The notes: generated by a model from the sequence alone, not told the origin. Counted from the stretch's first letter, positions 1 to 8,865 are shown. The stretch is DNA of 49,051 nucleotides from Candidatus Bathyarchaeota archaeon BA2 (GCA_001399795.1 LIHK01000017.1:1-49051); one strand, 5' to 3'. Program-made: numbers and translations.

Positions 1-330
1 GTTATAACTACGATATCTCTGCTTGCCTTTTTCATATCACCCCAAAACTTTGCCCAAAGAATAGGCTTAGGCGTGACAACGCTCCTCTCAGCTACGGCAT
101 TTCACCTGGCGCTTCTTAGCGGTATTCCCCCAGTTGGTTATCTGACTCTAGCGGACAGAATGATGCTTTCCATCTACACAATTTTCCTCTACAACCTCTC
201 AGCTTCCGTATACATCATGAGACTTGTAGACGCAAAGAAAACAGAAGAAGCCAAAAAATTCAATAAGAAAGCACTGAAAATACTGCCAATACTGATAATC
301 ATCTTAGTAATAGCTCAACTTATCTTCTAA
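1..330 (+). CDS. C-terminal part of a pentameric (Cys-loop) ligand-gated ion channel, 5' truncated by window edge
   Basis: Frame is open from base 1. RIGLGVTTLLSATAFHLAL (M2-like pore helix) - PPVGYLTLADRMMLSIYTIFLYNLSASVYIM (M3-like) - LPILIIILVIAQLIF (M4-like) matches the transmembrane pattern of prokaryotic pLGICs. Confidence 0.7.
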   Translation, partial: VITTISLLAFFISPQNFAQRIGLGVTTLLSATAFHLALLSGIPPVGYLTLADRMMLSIYTIFLYNLSASVYIMRLVDAKKTEEAKKFNKKALKILPILIIILVIAQLIF

Positions 331-497
331 ACTACGCAATGCATGCATAACGCCGAAAAACCAACTTTTTCAAGAGTTAAAGTCAATTTCTGGATATTTT
401 TCTGAAAGGGAAGAGGATTGCGTCTTAACCCCGATATTTTGAACCGATATTTGAACCTATCCTAGTTATCATTTTAAAATCTATTTATAAGAAGTTT

Positions 498-617
498 TTG
501 AGTATGTTAGCACCAGGGAAGAGGTTTGAATCATTGGCTCAGGAGCGGATCTTACGATCTTAAGCTGGATGCCTTTCAGGTCCGGCTAACCAGTAGCTTA
601 AGGTCGTTAGTACTCAA
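498..617. ncRNA. Candidate structured non-coding RNA
   Basis: Long stem ACGATCTTAAGCTGG (554-568) / CCAGTAGCTTAAGGTCGT (590-607) nested in outer pair TTGAGTA (498-504) / TACTCAA (611-617); TATA-like TTTATA about 483-489 just upstream on +; no convincing ORF. Confidence 0.4.
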
Positions 618-652
618 TGAACGGGTTTGATTCTAGCCAGATTATACAAAAC

Positions 653-2965
653 TCAGCTTGAAATTAACACGTACGATACTCGCTTGCTTAGGGCGGAACG
701 CTGAACTGGAAACCAGAAGGACGAAGGCAAATATTTCGCTGATACACGACTGAAACCATATAACATGTTAACCGATCCGCATGATGGACACCTTGACAAT
801 ATCCCATAAAAAGTCTTTTGACAACTTGCACAATAAGCGAGATGCCGATTGAAAGCGTAAAGTCCCACGGCATATGTCCCAACTATTTCTTTAGTTGCAG
901 ATAAAAGCTCTTTGGGGTCCTGTTCCGAATCGGCGAGCTGTATGACGGCGAGGTGGCCTCCCGGAGTTAATTTATGAAACCTCTCCTCAATGCTTAGGCG
1001 CTCCTTCCAAGAAACGTCGGCTTCTAAGGGTAAGGCGACTAAGTCCGTGTAAAAAGGCTGTTCTCTAGTGCCCCGCGCGCGAACCTTGGCCCACCCACAC
1101 TTTTCTAAATCCAATTCCGCCAGCCTTTTTGCGGCGTCGGCGTCCGGCACCATAGCTAAGGATACTCGAGTTTCAGGCTTCTTTGTGTACCTCTGAACAT
1201 TATGGGAAAGGTATTTTACTATTTTCTCAGCGAAACCCAAAGTCTTGTCGTCTTGATGTAGAGGCTTTCCGAAAAATGATTCAATTGTTTCGTTCAATCC
1301 TATGAAGCTGACGAGGCGGGAGGCGTTTTCAAGTCTGAAGTAATGGTCGCCATCGGCTTTTTGTGTGAAGAAGGGGAGGAGTTGCTCTCCTGCGCGTTGT
1401 TTGAGTGTGTGGTATTTTATTTCTAAGGCGCGTAATGCCATTTCCAGTTGCTCGTCTAGGAGGTCGAAAAAGCGGTTTTCCTTTCCTTCTGCTTCGTATG
1501 ACAGCCTTGGCAAGTTCATTATCACGTTGTCGATGTTTCCCGTTTGCAGGGTGTCTAGCTCCCAGTCTTCTTTCCAGTCGGCGGCAAATCTGCATCCTGT
1601 CGCGGTGTAGGAAACGTGCTCTTGCCCTTTGTGGCAAAGGTTTGCAAAGTATGGGAGACCTTTTTCGGCTGCAAGTTTGTGGGCCTTGAAAAGGAGAGGT
1701 TCGCATTCCCTGTTTTTGAGGGCTTCTGGTCGTATCTTTATGATTATGCTAGGGTTGAAAACGGGTTTATGCTTGTCGTCTTCAAACATCACTTCTAGGA
1801 GGAGAGAAGCAATTAGACGGCTTTCCTCAACAAAATCCCCGTAACAGCCCATTTTCCTTCCGCTAGGTCCAATAACCTCTTTTTCTTTCAGAAAGTTGGG
1901 AACAACAAATTCCAAACCCAGTGAGGCTTCTACGGGAAAACCTTCATTTGAAAGGGACTGATTTAGATTGAAGACAAAGAGGCGTAGGGCTTCTCTAATT
2001 CTCTCTTCTGGAAGGCCGTGGGCAAATGGAGCTAGAAAAATGTTGAAAAAGTCTAACGCCTGTTCTCTGGATATTTCTGTTGAAGCGATTTTGAGAACGT
2101 TGGAAGCTGTTAAAAGCTCGGACTCAAAGCTTTTGGGTGGAAGGTAGGAGGGGCCCGTGGAGTCTATTCTTCCAAGGCTTAATCCGTGTTGAAGAAAGAA
2201 GCGAAGGTCGTGCATGAACTCGTTTGGTTTCAAAATCCAGCAGCCAAGGTTGTTGAGGTGGAGGGTTCCGGAGAGGTGGGCGTCGGCTATGTCCCTTGGA
2301 AGCACATTGAGGAGAGTGTATTCTTCAATCACGGCATCGCCTGCTGCCTTATGAACAGCCTCAACTCCTAAGGATGTGGCGCTTATCGACCTTATTAGCT
2401 GGGTGACGTCGAAGACTGGGAGTCCCAAGCGTGTGAGTTTGTGGCGATATTCTTCAAGGCCCTTTTCAATTAGAATTGTGTTGACGATTTCCCGTATGAG
2501 GGGGGCTGTGAGGTATTTTGTTTTGAATTCTGATAGGCGGTTTTCCGTTTCTCTGGCTATTTTCTGGGCTAGGTCTACGGGAACGTTTGCCTCTTTGACT
2601 AGTGCCTCAACGATTTTGTTTCTGTCAAATTCTTCTATGGCTAAGCGTGAGGTTCGAACAAGCATTTTTCTTCTTTTGAAGAAACGTTCTTCGATTTCTT
2701 CTGTGAAGCCCAAGATCGTTCTGCCGAGGTCTGTGAGGCGGTACTCCTTTGTTTCAACGTCGGGCTCTATGAGATCTGCTTTGAGGAGGTATTTTAGGTG
2801 GTAGGCGAATCTTCCAGCGTCTCGGCTGGGGTTTAGTTTCAGGATTTTCATGAGTTCTGTGTAGGATAAGGGTCCTTTTTCGAGAAGCAGATTTAGGATA
2901 GTCAGTCTTAGGGAGGATGAAGCAGCCTTGAGGGTTCTTAAGCCTCTCTTTCGTCTTCTAGGCAT
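653..2965 (-). CDS. nrdD: Winged-helix + ATP-cone + anaerobic ribonucleotide reductase (NrdD)-like fusion protein, glycyl-radical Gly apparently absent
   Basis: N-terminal ArsR-like wHTH (SSLRLTILNLLLEKGPLSYTELMKILKL...), ATP-cone (VRTSRLAIEEFDRNKIVEAL...), NrdD core (ADAHLSGTLHLNN, GCRFAADW, GNIDNVIMNLPRLSYEA), C-terminal CxxC...CxxC then SRVSAKYLP. Confidence 0.85.
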   Translation of the reverse strand: MPRRRKRGLRTLKAASSSLRLTILNLLLEKGPLSYTELMKILKLNPSRDAGRFAYHLKYLLKADLIEPDVETKEYRLTDLGRTILGFTEEIEERFFKRRKMLVRTSRLAIEEFDRNKIVEALVKEANVPVDLAQKIARETENRLSEFKTKYLTAPLIREIVNTILIEKGLEEYRHKLTRLGLPVFDVTQLIRSISATSLGVEAVHKAAGDAVIEEYTLLNVLPRDIADAHLSGTLHLNNLGCWILKPNEFMHDLRFFLQHGLSLGRIDSTGPSYLPPKSFESELLTASNVLKIASTEISREQALDFFNIFLAPFAHGLPEERIREALRLFVFNLNQSLSNEGFPVEASLGLEFVVPNFLKEKEVIGPSGRKMGCYGDFVEESRLIASLLLEVMFEDDKHKPVFNPSIIIKIRPEALKNRECEPLLFKAHKLAAEKGLPYFANLCHKGQEHVSYTATGCRFAADWKEDWELDTLQTGNIDNVIMNLPRLSYEAEGKENRFFDLLDEQLEMALRALEIKYHTLKQRAGEQLLPFFTQKADGDHYFRLENASRLVSFIGLNETIESFFGKPLHQDDKTLGFAEKIVKYLSHNVQRYTKKPETRVSLAMVPDADAAKRLAELDLEKCGWAKVRARGTREQPFYTDLVALPLEADVSWKERLSIEERFHKLTPGGHLAVIQLADSEQDPKELLSATKEIVGTYAVGLYAFNRHLAYCASCQKTFYGILSRCPSCGSVNMLYGFSRVSAKYLPSSFWFPVQRSALSKRVSYVLISS

Positions 2966-3058
2966 GTTTGGTTCACCATGCTTAACCTATTATAGTATGG
3001 TTCAGTTTAAAAAATTAAAGTAGGATTGTACATGTCGCCTGTAGAAGATAGTGGTCTT

Positions 3059-3093
3059 TTGTCGGACGAGGAAAAAATTTTATTGTCAGACAA
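3059..3093. promoter_or_regulatory. Paired palindromic element, TTGTCNGACAA x2 with 13-bp AT-rich spacer
   Basis: TTGTCGGACGA-GGAAAAAATTTTA-TTGTCAGACAA; near-identical copy on the opposite strand at 21408-21442. Confidence 0.5.
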
Positions 3094-3143
3094 ATGAGGA
3101 GAGGCTAGAATTTTTCTAAGAGAACACTTATGTAAACCCTGTT

Positions 3144-3419
3144 CTATGTGATTTTTGAGAGGGGCCGTCGGCTAGCATGGTCTAGGCTCTGAGCCTCGGG
3201 CGCTCGGGACGGGAGTTCAAATCTCTCCGGCCCCACCACTCTTGGCTTCTGAGACGTGCTTACGCACGTCGATATATAGTTTGTTTCTGGATTAGCGTTT
3301 GTTAGGCGTTGGATTTCTTGTTCTAAGCTTTTTTCACAAATCCTGCTGAGGTTTAAGCCTGTTTCTCTTGCTTTTCGCCAGATTTTAGGGTCGATGCGTA
3401 TGGTAACAAGTTTCTTCAC
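3144..3419 (-). CDS. Short RHH/CcdA-like antitoxin-type protein; ORF C-terminus runs antisense through tRNA-Pro
   Basis: MKKLVTIRIDPKIWRKARETGLNLSRICEKSLEQEIQRL resembles small antitoxin-type DNA-binding proteins and the neighbouring ORF; last ~30 codons are tRNA antisense. Confidence 0.5.
   Translation of the reverse strand: MKKLVTIRIDPKIWRKARETGLNLSRICEKSLEQEIQRLTNANPETNYISTCVSTSQKPRVVGPERFELPSRAPEAQSLDHASRRPLSKIT
3161..3238 (+). tRNA. tRNA-Pro(CGG), CCA encoded
   Basis: GGGGCCG/CGGCCCC acceptor, TGAGC-CTCGGGC-GCTCG anticodon arm, GGGAG-TTCAAAT-CTCTC T-arm, A discriminator + CCA; 75 nt without CCA. Confidence 0.85.
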
Positions 3420-3452
3420 GGCTTCCTCACCTGGCTATTGTATTTACTGTAT

Positions 3453-3635
3453 TTACAGTCTGGTTCCCGTGTTTTGTAGCTGTTGGATTGCTTGTTTTAG
3501 GCATTCTTCGCGGGTTCTGCTTATGTTTAGGCCGAGCTCCTTCGCCGTTTCCCATACCTCCGGGTCTATTCGTATGCTGAACAGCTTTCTTCTTTTTTGT
3601 GTCTTTGCTCTTGCATGGACGATTGGTATTCCCAC
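3453..3635 (-). CDS. Short RHH/CcdA-like antitoxin-type protein (tandem paralogue)
   Basis: RKLFSIRIDPEVWETAKELGLNISRTREECLKQAIQQLQN aligns directly with the 3144-3419 product. Confidence 0.55.
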   Translation of the reverse strand: MGIPIVHARAKTQKRRKLFSIRIDPEVWETAKELGLNISRTREECLKQAIQQLQNTGTRL

Positions 3636-3827
3636 TTTGATCTCTCCTTTACGTTATGTTTTACAGTTGTATATACAAATACAACTCTTTAAAAAGTCAA
3701 CGTAAATCCATGTGTGAATTTCCATCAAAATCGGCTTTGGAGTTCACATGAACGCTGACCAAGCCATTAAGTAGCGAAAACGCCTCCCTTTCTTAATTGA
3801 GGTTGAAATTGGGGAGAGGTGATATTA

Positions 3828-3986
3828 GTGAGTAAGAAAGCCATAATCATGATCCATCTCGTGGAGGAAAGTGCTGAAAAGGCCAATGAAGAGATCGAGA
3901 AAGAAATCTTTGATGAACTTTTGCATTACCCGCAAAAGATTCCTTGGTTAAAGAAGGTTGAGAAGGTCACGGTTAAAGAAGCCTAA
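3828..3986 (+). CDS. Small conserved-looking protein, 52 aa, GTG start
   Basis: GTG with upstream GGGGAGAGGTG; VSKKAIIMIHLVEESAEKANEEIEKEIFDELLHYPQKIPWLKKVEKVTVKEA; not in supplied ORF list. Confidence 0.55.
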   Translation: MSKKAIIMIHLVEESAEKANEEIEKEIFDELLHYPQKIPWLKKVEKVTVKEA

Positions 3987-4136
3987 AAGAGCGGGATATT
4001 TCTCAAGGCAGATCCTAAATGTTATTTGTTTAGTGGTCCGCGTATCTTGGGTTTATACTGCTCCAAAACGCTACCCTTAGGATCCACAAAGACCTTCTCA
4101 TCTTAATTTAAGATGATGTCGTTTCTATATGTGCTT

Positions 4137-4843
4137 TTAAGAAAGATAGATGCCAATTATTACTAAAGTTACGTAATCAACTATCGTAAAGCTCAACGGA
4201 AGAAGCGACACATCTCGTGTTGTTAACATATGGCTTTGGAGATATGCTTCAAACTTCTCTCTAAACTTCGACGTTGGATATAGTAGCCAAACAGCAATGA
4301 TCAAGGCCGGTACTACTATTCCCGATAGGAAATAGATTGAAGGCTGCGAATACAGTGTGTACTGGAACGTCAAGTTTATCGAGGTTACGGTATCCGCGAG
4401 GTATGTTACCTTTATCAGGTAGTACCTGGTCATTGATGCGGCGTGATGGATGTAGCCAACGTCCACCGGATTTGTCAAACCGTCAATGTAAGATTTGGTT
4501 GCTGGACCCATCGCACCGGTGTATAACGTTTTGTCCTTCCAGGCCGAAACTGTTGCGTCCCACCACTGAACCCTAATCTCAAACTTTGAGAACTTCGCGT
4601 TGTCCACCGCTGATGTTAGCTTAATACTAATCGTACATACTCTGAACGCGTCTGTTGTCACCTTGAATGCAAACGTGTCGGGGTTAGCATCGCTTGGTGC
4701 ACCAGGTTGCTGGGAGCCCGCTGGAGTGCCCATGCTTGGCACACATCAGTGGCGTAAATTGTCCAAGAGGCGCTGGTAGCCCCTAAGGTGAATTGTTGTG
4801 GCGCGGCCAGGGCGATACAAGCTACTAAAGCTAAAACGATCAT
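4137..4843 (-). pseudogene. Secreted/membrane-anchored protein with signal peptide, interrupted by apparent 2-nt frameshift
   Basis: Signal peptide ORF (MIVLALVACIALAAPQQFTLG...TDV) overlaps in another frame the body ORF (PSMGTPAGSQQPGAPSD...PSIYFLSGIVVPALIIAVWLL); removing one TG from GATGTGTGCC joins them. Confidence 0.5.
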
Positions 4844-4885
4844 TATGAATGCTTTTCATCCCCAGTATTGCCCTCAGTTTTCTAA

Positions 4886-5662
4886 TCAATTTATGTATAT
4901 TGTGATACGAAGACCGACAAAGGAGCCTATCAGGAGGTAGTATATGGTACAGGCGATTTCCCCGACCCTTGGAGTCCGGAGTCAGAAAACCGAATATATT
5001 CCATTTATTGCACTTATACGCCTGTTAATTACGAACTCGATTTAGAAGTTCAATGGACAAACGTAGACTTCGACGAAATCAATGAGGAACTTTGTATATA
5101 TGGAGGAACGATGGATGCAGAAAACATCAGGGTTGACGTTTGGAACGGCTCCGATTGGGAAAATGTCTTTACTGATCTGAACCCCGGATGGAACAATGTT
5201 TCAGTTTCTTCCTATTTGACCTCTTCAAACTTTACAATCAGATTTAAGGGTGGCAACGAAACCGGCGATACTACTCAAAGCAGCTGGAACATAGACGCAA
5301 CGCTTTTACACGTTTGGACAGAGTATTACGAATACGTGCTCAACATCACAAACCTCAGTTCCAGCACGGATTACCAGGCCAAACTGGAGATCACATCCAC
5401 CAACGGCATAAGTCGCCTAACAAACTTCACCGCATACCTCCACGATGGAACAACGTCGAAACAGGTTGAAATATCCAACGGGGAAATCACCAAATCCATG
5501 GGTTCATGGTACTCCATCACCACGTCAACGACAATCTACCTTTCCCTTACAATCAAGGTTAGTGCCTCTGGAAGCTCCACCGTCGACCTTAGATTACACG
5601 TTGTCAAAAGCGGCACAACATCGCCAGAAGCGACTCAAACAGTGACGATCAACCTGACTTAG
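4886..5662 (+). pseudogene. 5'-truncated surface/secreted protein remnant
   Basis: Frame open from 4886 without a good start (CDTKTDKGAYQEVVYGTGDFPDPW...), Ser/Thr/Asn-rich with many N-x-S/T sites, ends at 5662. Confidence 0.5.
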
Positions 5663-6031
5663 TGAACGACTCGACAGCATTCAAATCGTCGAAAGCAAGA
5701 ATCACGTGCATGAGGATGGCACGAGGATGCCGTCCCTCTTTTCCAAAATAGGTAGACTTTTGTTTGTGTTAGGAAGCCGAGGGTGCGGAGCATTTTAGCC
5801 AGTTTTTCGAGGCTGGCATTATTGACTTGAATACAAAACTCGTCGTGTTTTAAGTAGGCTTTGTGGTAGTAGGAGCACAAACGTTTGCGGTAAATACCTA
5901 CTGCCTTAGAAAGGTCCTTGAGGACGTTTTCACCACTTTAGAGAATATACTTTCAATAAAAATGTCTCGCTTAACTTTGTCGGGAAGTCCTATATAAAGG
6001 TAAAAGCTTCGTTCAACAAGATGAGAGAGTT

Positions 6032-6406
6032 ATGGCGAGCCTTGAAAGGGTTAAGCTGATCGAGCGTTTACTCAATGAAGCCACCACTTATCTGGAAAAG
6101 GGCGATGCTGTTCAGTCCTCTGAGAAGCTTTACAAGGTAGCCGAGGAGTGCATCAAAGCCCTTGCAGAGCGCTTAAACCTCAAAGAGGTTAAGGAAGCCG
6201 AGGAGAAAGGCCGATGGACAGTAACGCTTCTCGAAAAAGCCGTCGGGAAACTTGTGGACAAATTAGGCATGGACGTTGAGCTCGGATGGGCCGAGGCAAA
6301 CTACCTGCACATATGGGGGTTCCATGAAACAAAGCTCGATGAGGAAGATGTTAAGAGAAGGGTACCCATAATAAGAAGGCTTACAGAGCTAACACAGAAA
6401 ACTTGA
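6032..6406 (+). CDS. PaREP1-family/HEPN-like protein
   Basis: MASLERVKLIERLLNEATTYLEKGDAVQSSEKLYKVAEECIKALAERLNL...WAEANYLHIWGFHE pattern. Confidence 0.65.
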   Translation: MASLERVKLIERLLNEATTYLEKGDAVQSSEKLYKVAEECIKALAERLNLKEVKEAEEKGRWTVTLLEKAVGKLVDKLGMDVELGWAEANYLHIWGFHETKLDEEDVKRRVPIIRRLTELTQKT

Positions 6407-6440
6407 CATTTGCAAATCAGGGGAATATACTTTTTATTTG

Positions 6441-6605
6441 GCGCAAGCTGTTTTTCTGAGAAAATATTGTTTTTAACATTCTGCTGCTATTAGCTATTAG
6501 ACTTCAAATATAACTTGGGGATGTGTGTCCTACTCGTTTCATGAGGTCCTCGTCAGTTGTTAGGAGTAGGATTTAAAGAGGGCCATAGAGGAAGTCTATC
6601 TACAG
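6441..6605 (+). repeat. Dispersed non-coding repeat, copy A
   Basis: TTTTTCTGAGAAAATATTGTTTTTAACATTCTGCTGCTATTAG ... GAAGTCTATCTAC matches 45776-45917. Confidence 0.7.
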
Positions 6606-6836
6606 ACAGAAAACATCATGAATCCGCTATTTGTTGGTTAACGCCACAACAGTACAAACCATCTTAGAAAATCTGAAAGCAGCCATGCGAATAGACGAAA
6701 AAGACAACGTATACAAAGTCGAAGATCCAATGTTGCGAACTCTCCTTCTAACCTCAGAAATAACTTAGGGGGCTAAGTACTTAACAGGGTTAAGCACAAA
6801 TCTCGGGAAAATTCGCCTTGACTAAAAAGAAAAAAG

Positions 6837-6893
6837 GGAGTTGCGGGAGACTTCACCATTAGGGTCCAAGAGCAAATCCGGGCGGCTCCACCA
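6837..6893 (+). pseudogene. tRNA-like remnant with acceptor-like ends and CCA
   Basis: GGAGTTG (6837-6843) can pair with CGGCTCC (6883-6889) followed by ACCA, but only 54 nt lie between the ends and the T-arm is broken. Confidence 0.3.
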
Positions 6894-6901
6894 CACTCTG
6901 T

Positions 6902-7567
6902 CTAAGTTATTTGTTTTCTTGCTTCTGCGAGTAGGTCTGTCAGAACAGCGAAGGCCTTGCTAACATCCTCCATAGCCAACACTATTATCGTGTCAGTGAA
7001 GCAGCTCATGGTTTCTTCTATGTTGATGTGCCCCCTTGAAACCGTATTGTAGAAAGCCAGCGCGCATCCAGGCGTATCTATTATTTCGTCTGGACTGCGA
7101 ATGATAATTGTCGCCAAATTTTGTTTTTTATTGAGAACATCCCTTTCTCGAAACATGGAGTAAATTTCATTGAACAATCTTTGATCGAAAACCAACGTAA
7201 TTGCAGACATGCCCTCTATGACTTGGAAAAATTCTCCTGGAAAATCAACTAGGCTTTTCCTAATTTTCTCTAGATTTCTTTTCGTTTTCTCAACAGAAAC
7301 TTTAGCCACATCGGTTCTGATGTTTATGACACTTCCTGCAACAACTTTCGTTATCTTACCTCGCAATGGTTTGTAGCCTGTCTTCGCCCGTTTAACAGAG
7401 GTTATTAGGCTTTCAAGTTTAACATGTTGACCCAGAATTTCTTCTACCTTTGGCTTCAACATCCTTGCTATGGCGCTGTAGTTGCCGTAGTCCCTCTGTA
7501 ACGCGTCTTGCAGTGAGAGGTCACCTTCTATTAGGTTTTGTACGATTTTTGAGATTGAATTGACCAT
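6902..7567 (-). CDS. ACT-domain-like putative regulatory protein, divergent from argG
   Basis: C-terminal FFQVIEGMSAITLVFDQRLFNEI...GHINIEETMSCFTDTIIVLAMEDVSKAFAVLTDLL resembles ACT repeats. Confidence 0.6.
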   Translation of the reverse strand: MVNSISKIVQNLIEGDLSLQDALQRDYGNYSAIARMLKPKVEEILGQHVKLESLITSVKRAKTGYKPLRGKITKVVAGSVINIRTDVAKVSVEKTKRNLEKIRKSLVDFPGEFFQVIEGMSAITLVFDQRLFNEIYSMFRERDVLNKKQNLATIIIRSPDEIIDTPGCALAFYNTVSRGHINIEETMSCFTDTIIVLAMEDVSKAFAVLTDLLAEARKQIT

Positions 7568-7656
7568 TTCTGGTCACTTCCGCCCAATTTTTTATTAAAT
7601 TGACCAAAACATATATAAAACTTTCCTTGCACTAACATCGCTAAGCTGGAAGAAGA

Positions 7657-8865
7657 ATGAAAGACACGACCCTGTTAGCATACTCTGGCGGGCTAGATAC
7701 GTCTGTACTAATAAAATGGATTCAACAAAAATACGATTCCGAAGTGATAACACTCACAGTAGACGTTGGCCAACAAAATGACTTAAAAGCCATAGAGAAA
7801 AAGGCAAAAAGCCTTGGAGTCAAAAAGCACTACTCAATAGACGCCAAAGAAGAGTTTGTCACCAACCACGTTTTTCCAGCCATAAAGGCAAATGCCCTAT
7901 ACGAAGGAAAGTATCCAGTGAGCACAGCCCTGGCGCGGCCACTAATTGCATCAAAAATGGTTAAGATCGCTGAGGAAGAGGGGATAAAGGCTGTCGCTCA
8001 TGGCTGTACTGGAAAGGGCAACGACCAAGTTCGCTTTGACATAACAATCAAGTCACTGGCTCCACGTCTGAAAATAATAGCTCCAGTTCGGGAATGGGGA
8101 TTAACAAGGGACGAAGAAATAAAATTTGCGAAGGCTAACGGAATCCAAATATCTCCTACAACCAGCCCCTACAGCATAGACCAAAACCTATGGGGCAGAT
8201 CAATTGAATGCGGCGTCCTAGAAGACCCCAGCCATGAACCACCAGAAGAAGTTTTTGAATGGACCGTTCCACCCGAAAAGGCACCAGACAAACCCGAATA
8301 CGTCACCATCGAATTTGAAGGTGGTATTCCATGCGCCATAAACGGGGAGAACCTAAACCCAGTAGGCTTAATTCAGACGCTCAACAAAATTGCTGGGAAA
8401 CACGGTGTTGGACGCATCGACCATATGGAAGATAGACTAGTCGGAATTAAATCAAGGGAAATTTACGAATGCCCAGCCGCCACGGTTCTTCTAGAAGCCC
8501 ACAAAGACTTAGAGAAAACGGTACTAACACGCCACGAGGTTTTGTTCAAACAGCAGATTGACGCCCAGTGGACATTCCTAGTTTACACAGGCTTATGGAT
8601 GGACCCGCTGAGGGAAGACCTTGAAGCCTTCATCAATAAAACTCAGGATCGCGTCTGCGGCGAAGTCAAAGTGAAACTGTACAAAGGTGGACTTCAGGTT
8701 GTGGGTCGTTCCTCACCCATGTCACTTTACGATGTAAACTTAGCAACCTACGACATTCAAACCACCTTTGACCAATCCTGCTCTAAAGGCTTCATCGAGC
8801 TTTGGGGATTACCCACAACCATGTCCAACATTCTGAAAAAGAAGAAGGAAGGAGAAAAGAAATGA
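7657..8865 (+). CDS. argG: Argininosuccinate synthase
   Basis: LLAYSGGLDTSVLIKW, GCTGKGNDQVRF, PYSIDQNLWGRSIECG. Confidence 0.97.
   Translation: MKDTTLLAYSGGLDTSVLIKWIQQKYDSEVITLTVDVGQQNDLKAIEKKAKSLGVKKHYSIDAKEEFVTNHVFPAIKANALYEGKYPVSTALARPLIASKMVKIAEEEGIKAVAHGCTGKGNDQVRFDITIKSLAPRLKIIAPVREWGLTRDEEIKFAKANGIQISPTTSPYSIDQNLWGRSIECGVLEDPSHEPPEEVFEWTVPPEKAPDKPEYVTIEFEGGIPCAINGENLNPVGLIQTLNKIAGKHGVGRIDHMEDRLVGIKSREIYECPAATVLLEAHKDLEKTVLTRHEVLFKQQIDAQWTFLVYTGLWMDPLREDLEAFINKTQDRVCGEVKVKLYKGGLQVVGRSSPMSLYDVNLATYDIQTTFDQSCSKGFIELWGLPTTMSNILKKKKEGEKK

Noticed and set aside
1329-1706. Antisense ORFs inside the nrdD-like gene and similar shadow ORFs in argH, carB, leuS, alaS and ribosomal genes
   Set aside because: Overlap strongly supported coding frames, have low-complexity or implausible composition and no family pattern.
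5659-5880. 73-aa minus ORF after the surface-protein remnant
   Set aside because: Composition is Cys/Arg/His-rich at one end and no family is recognisable; at best a gene fragment.
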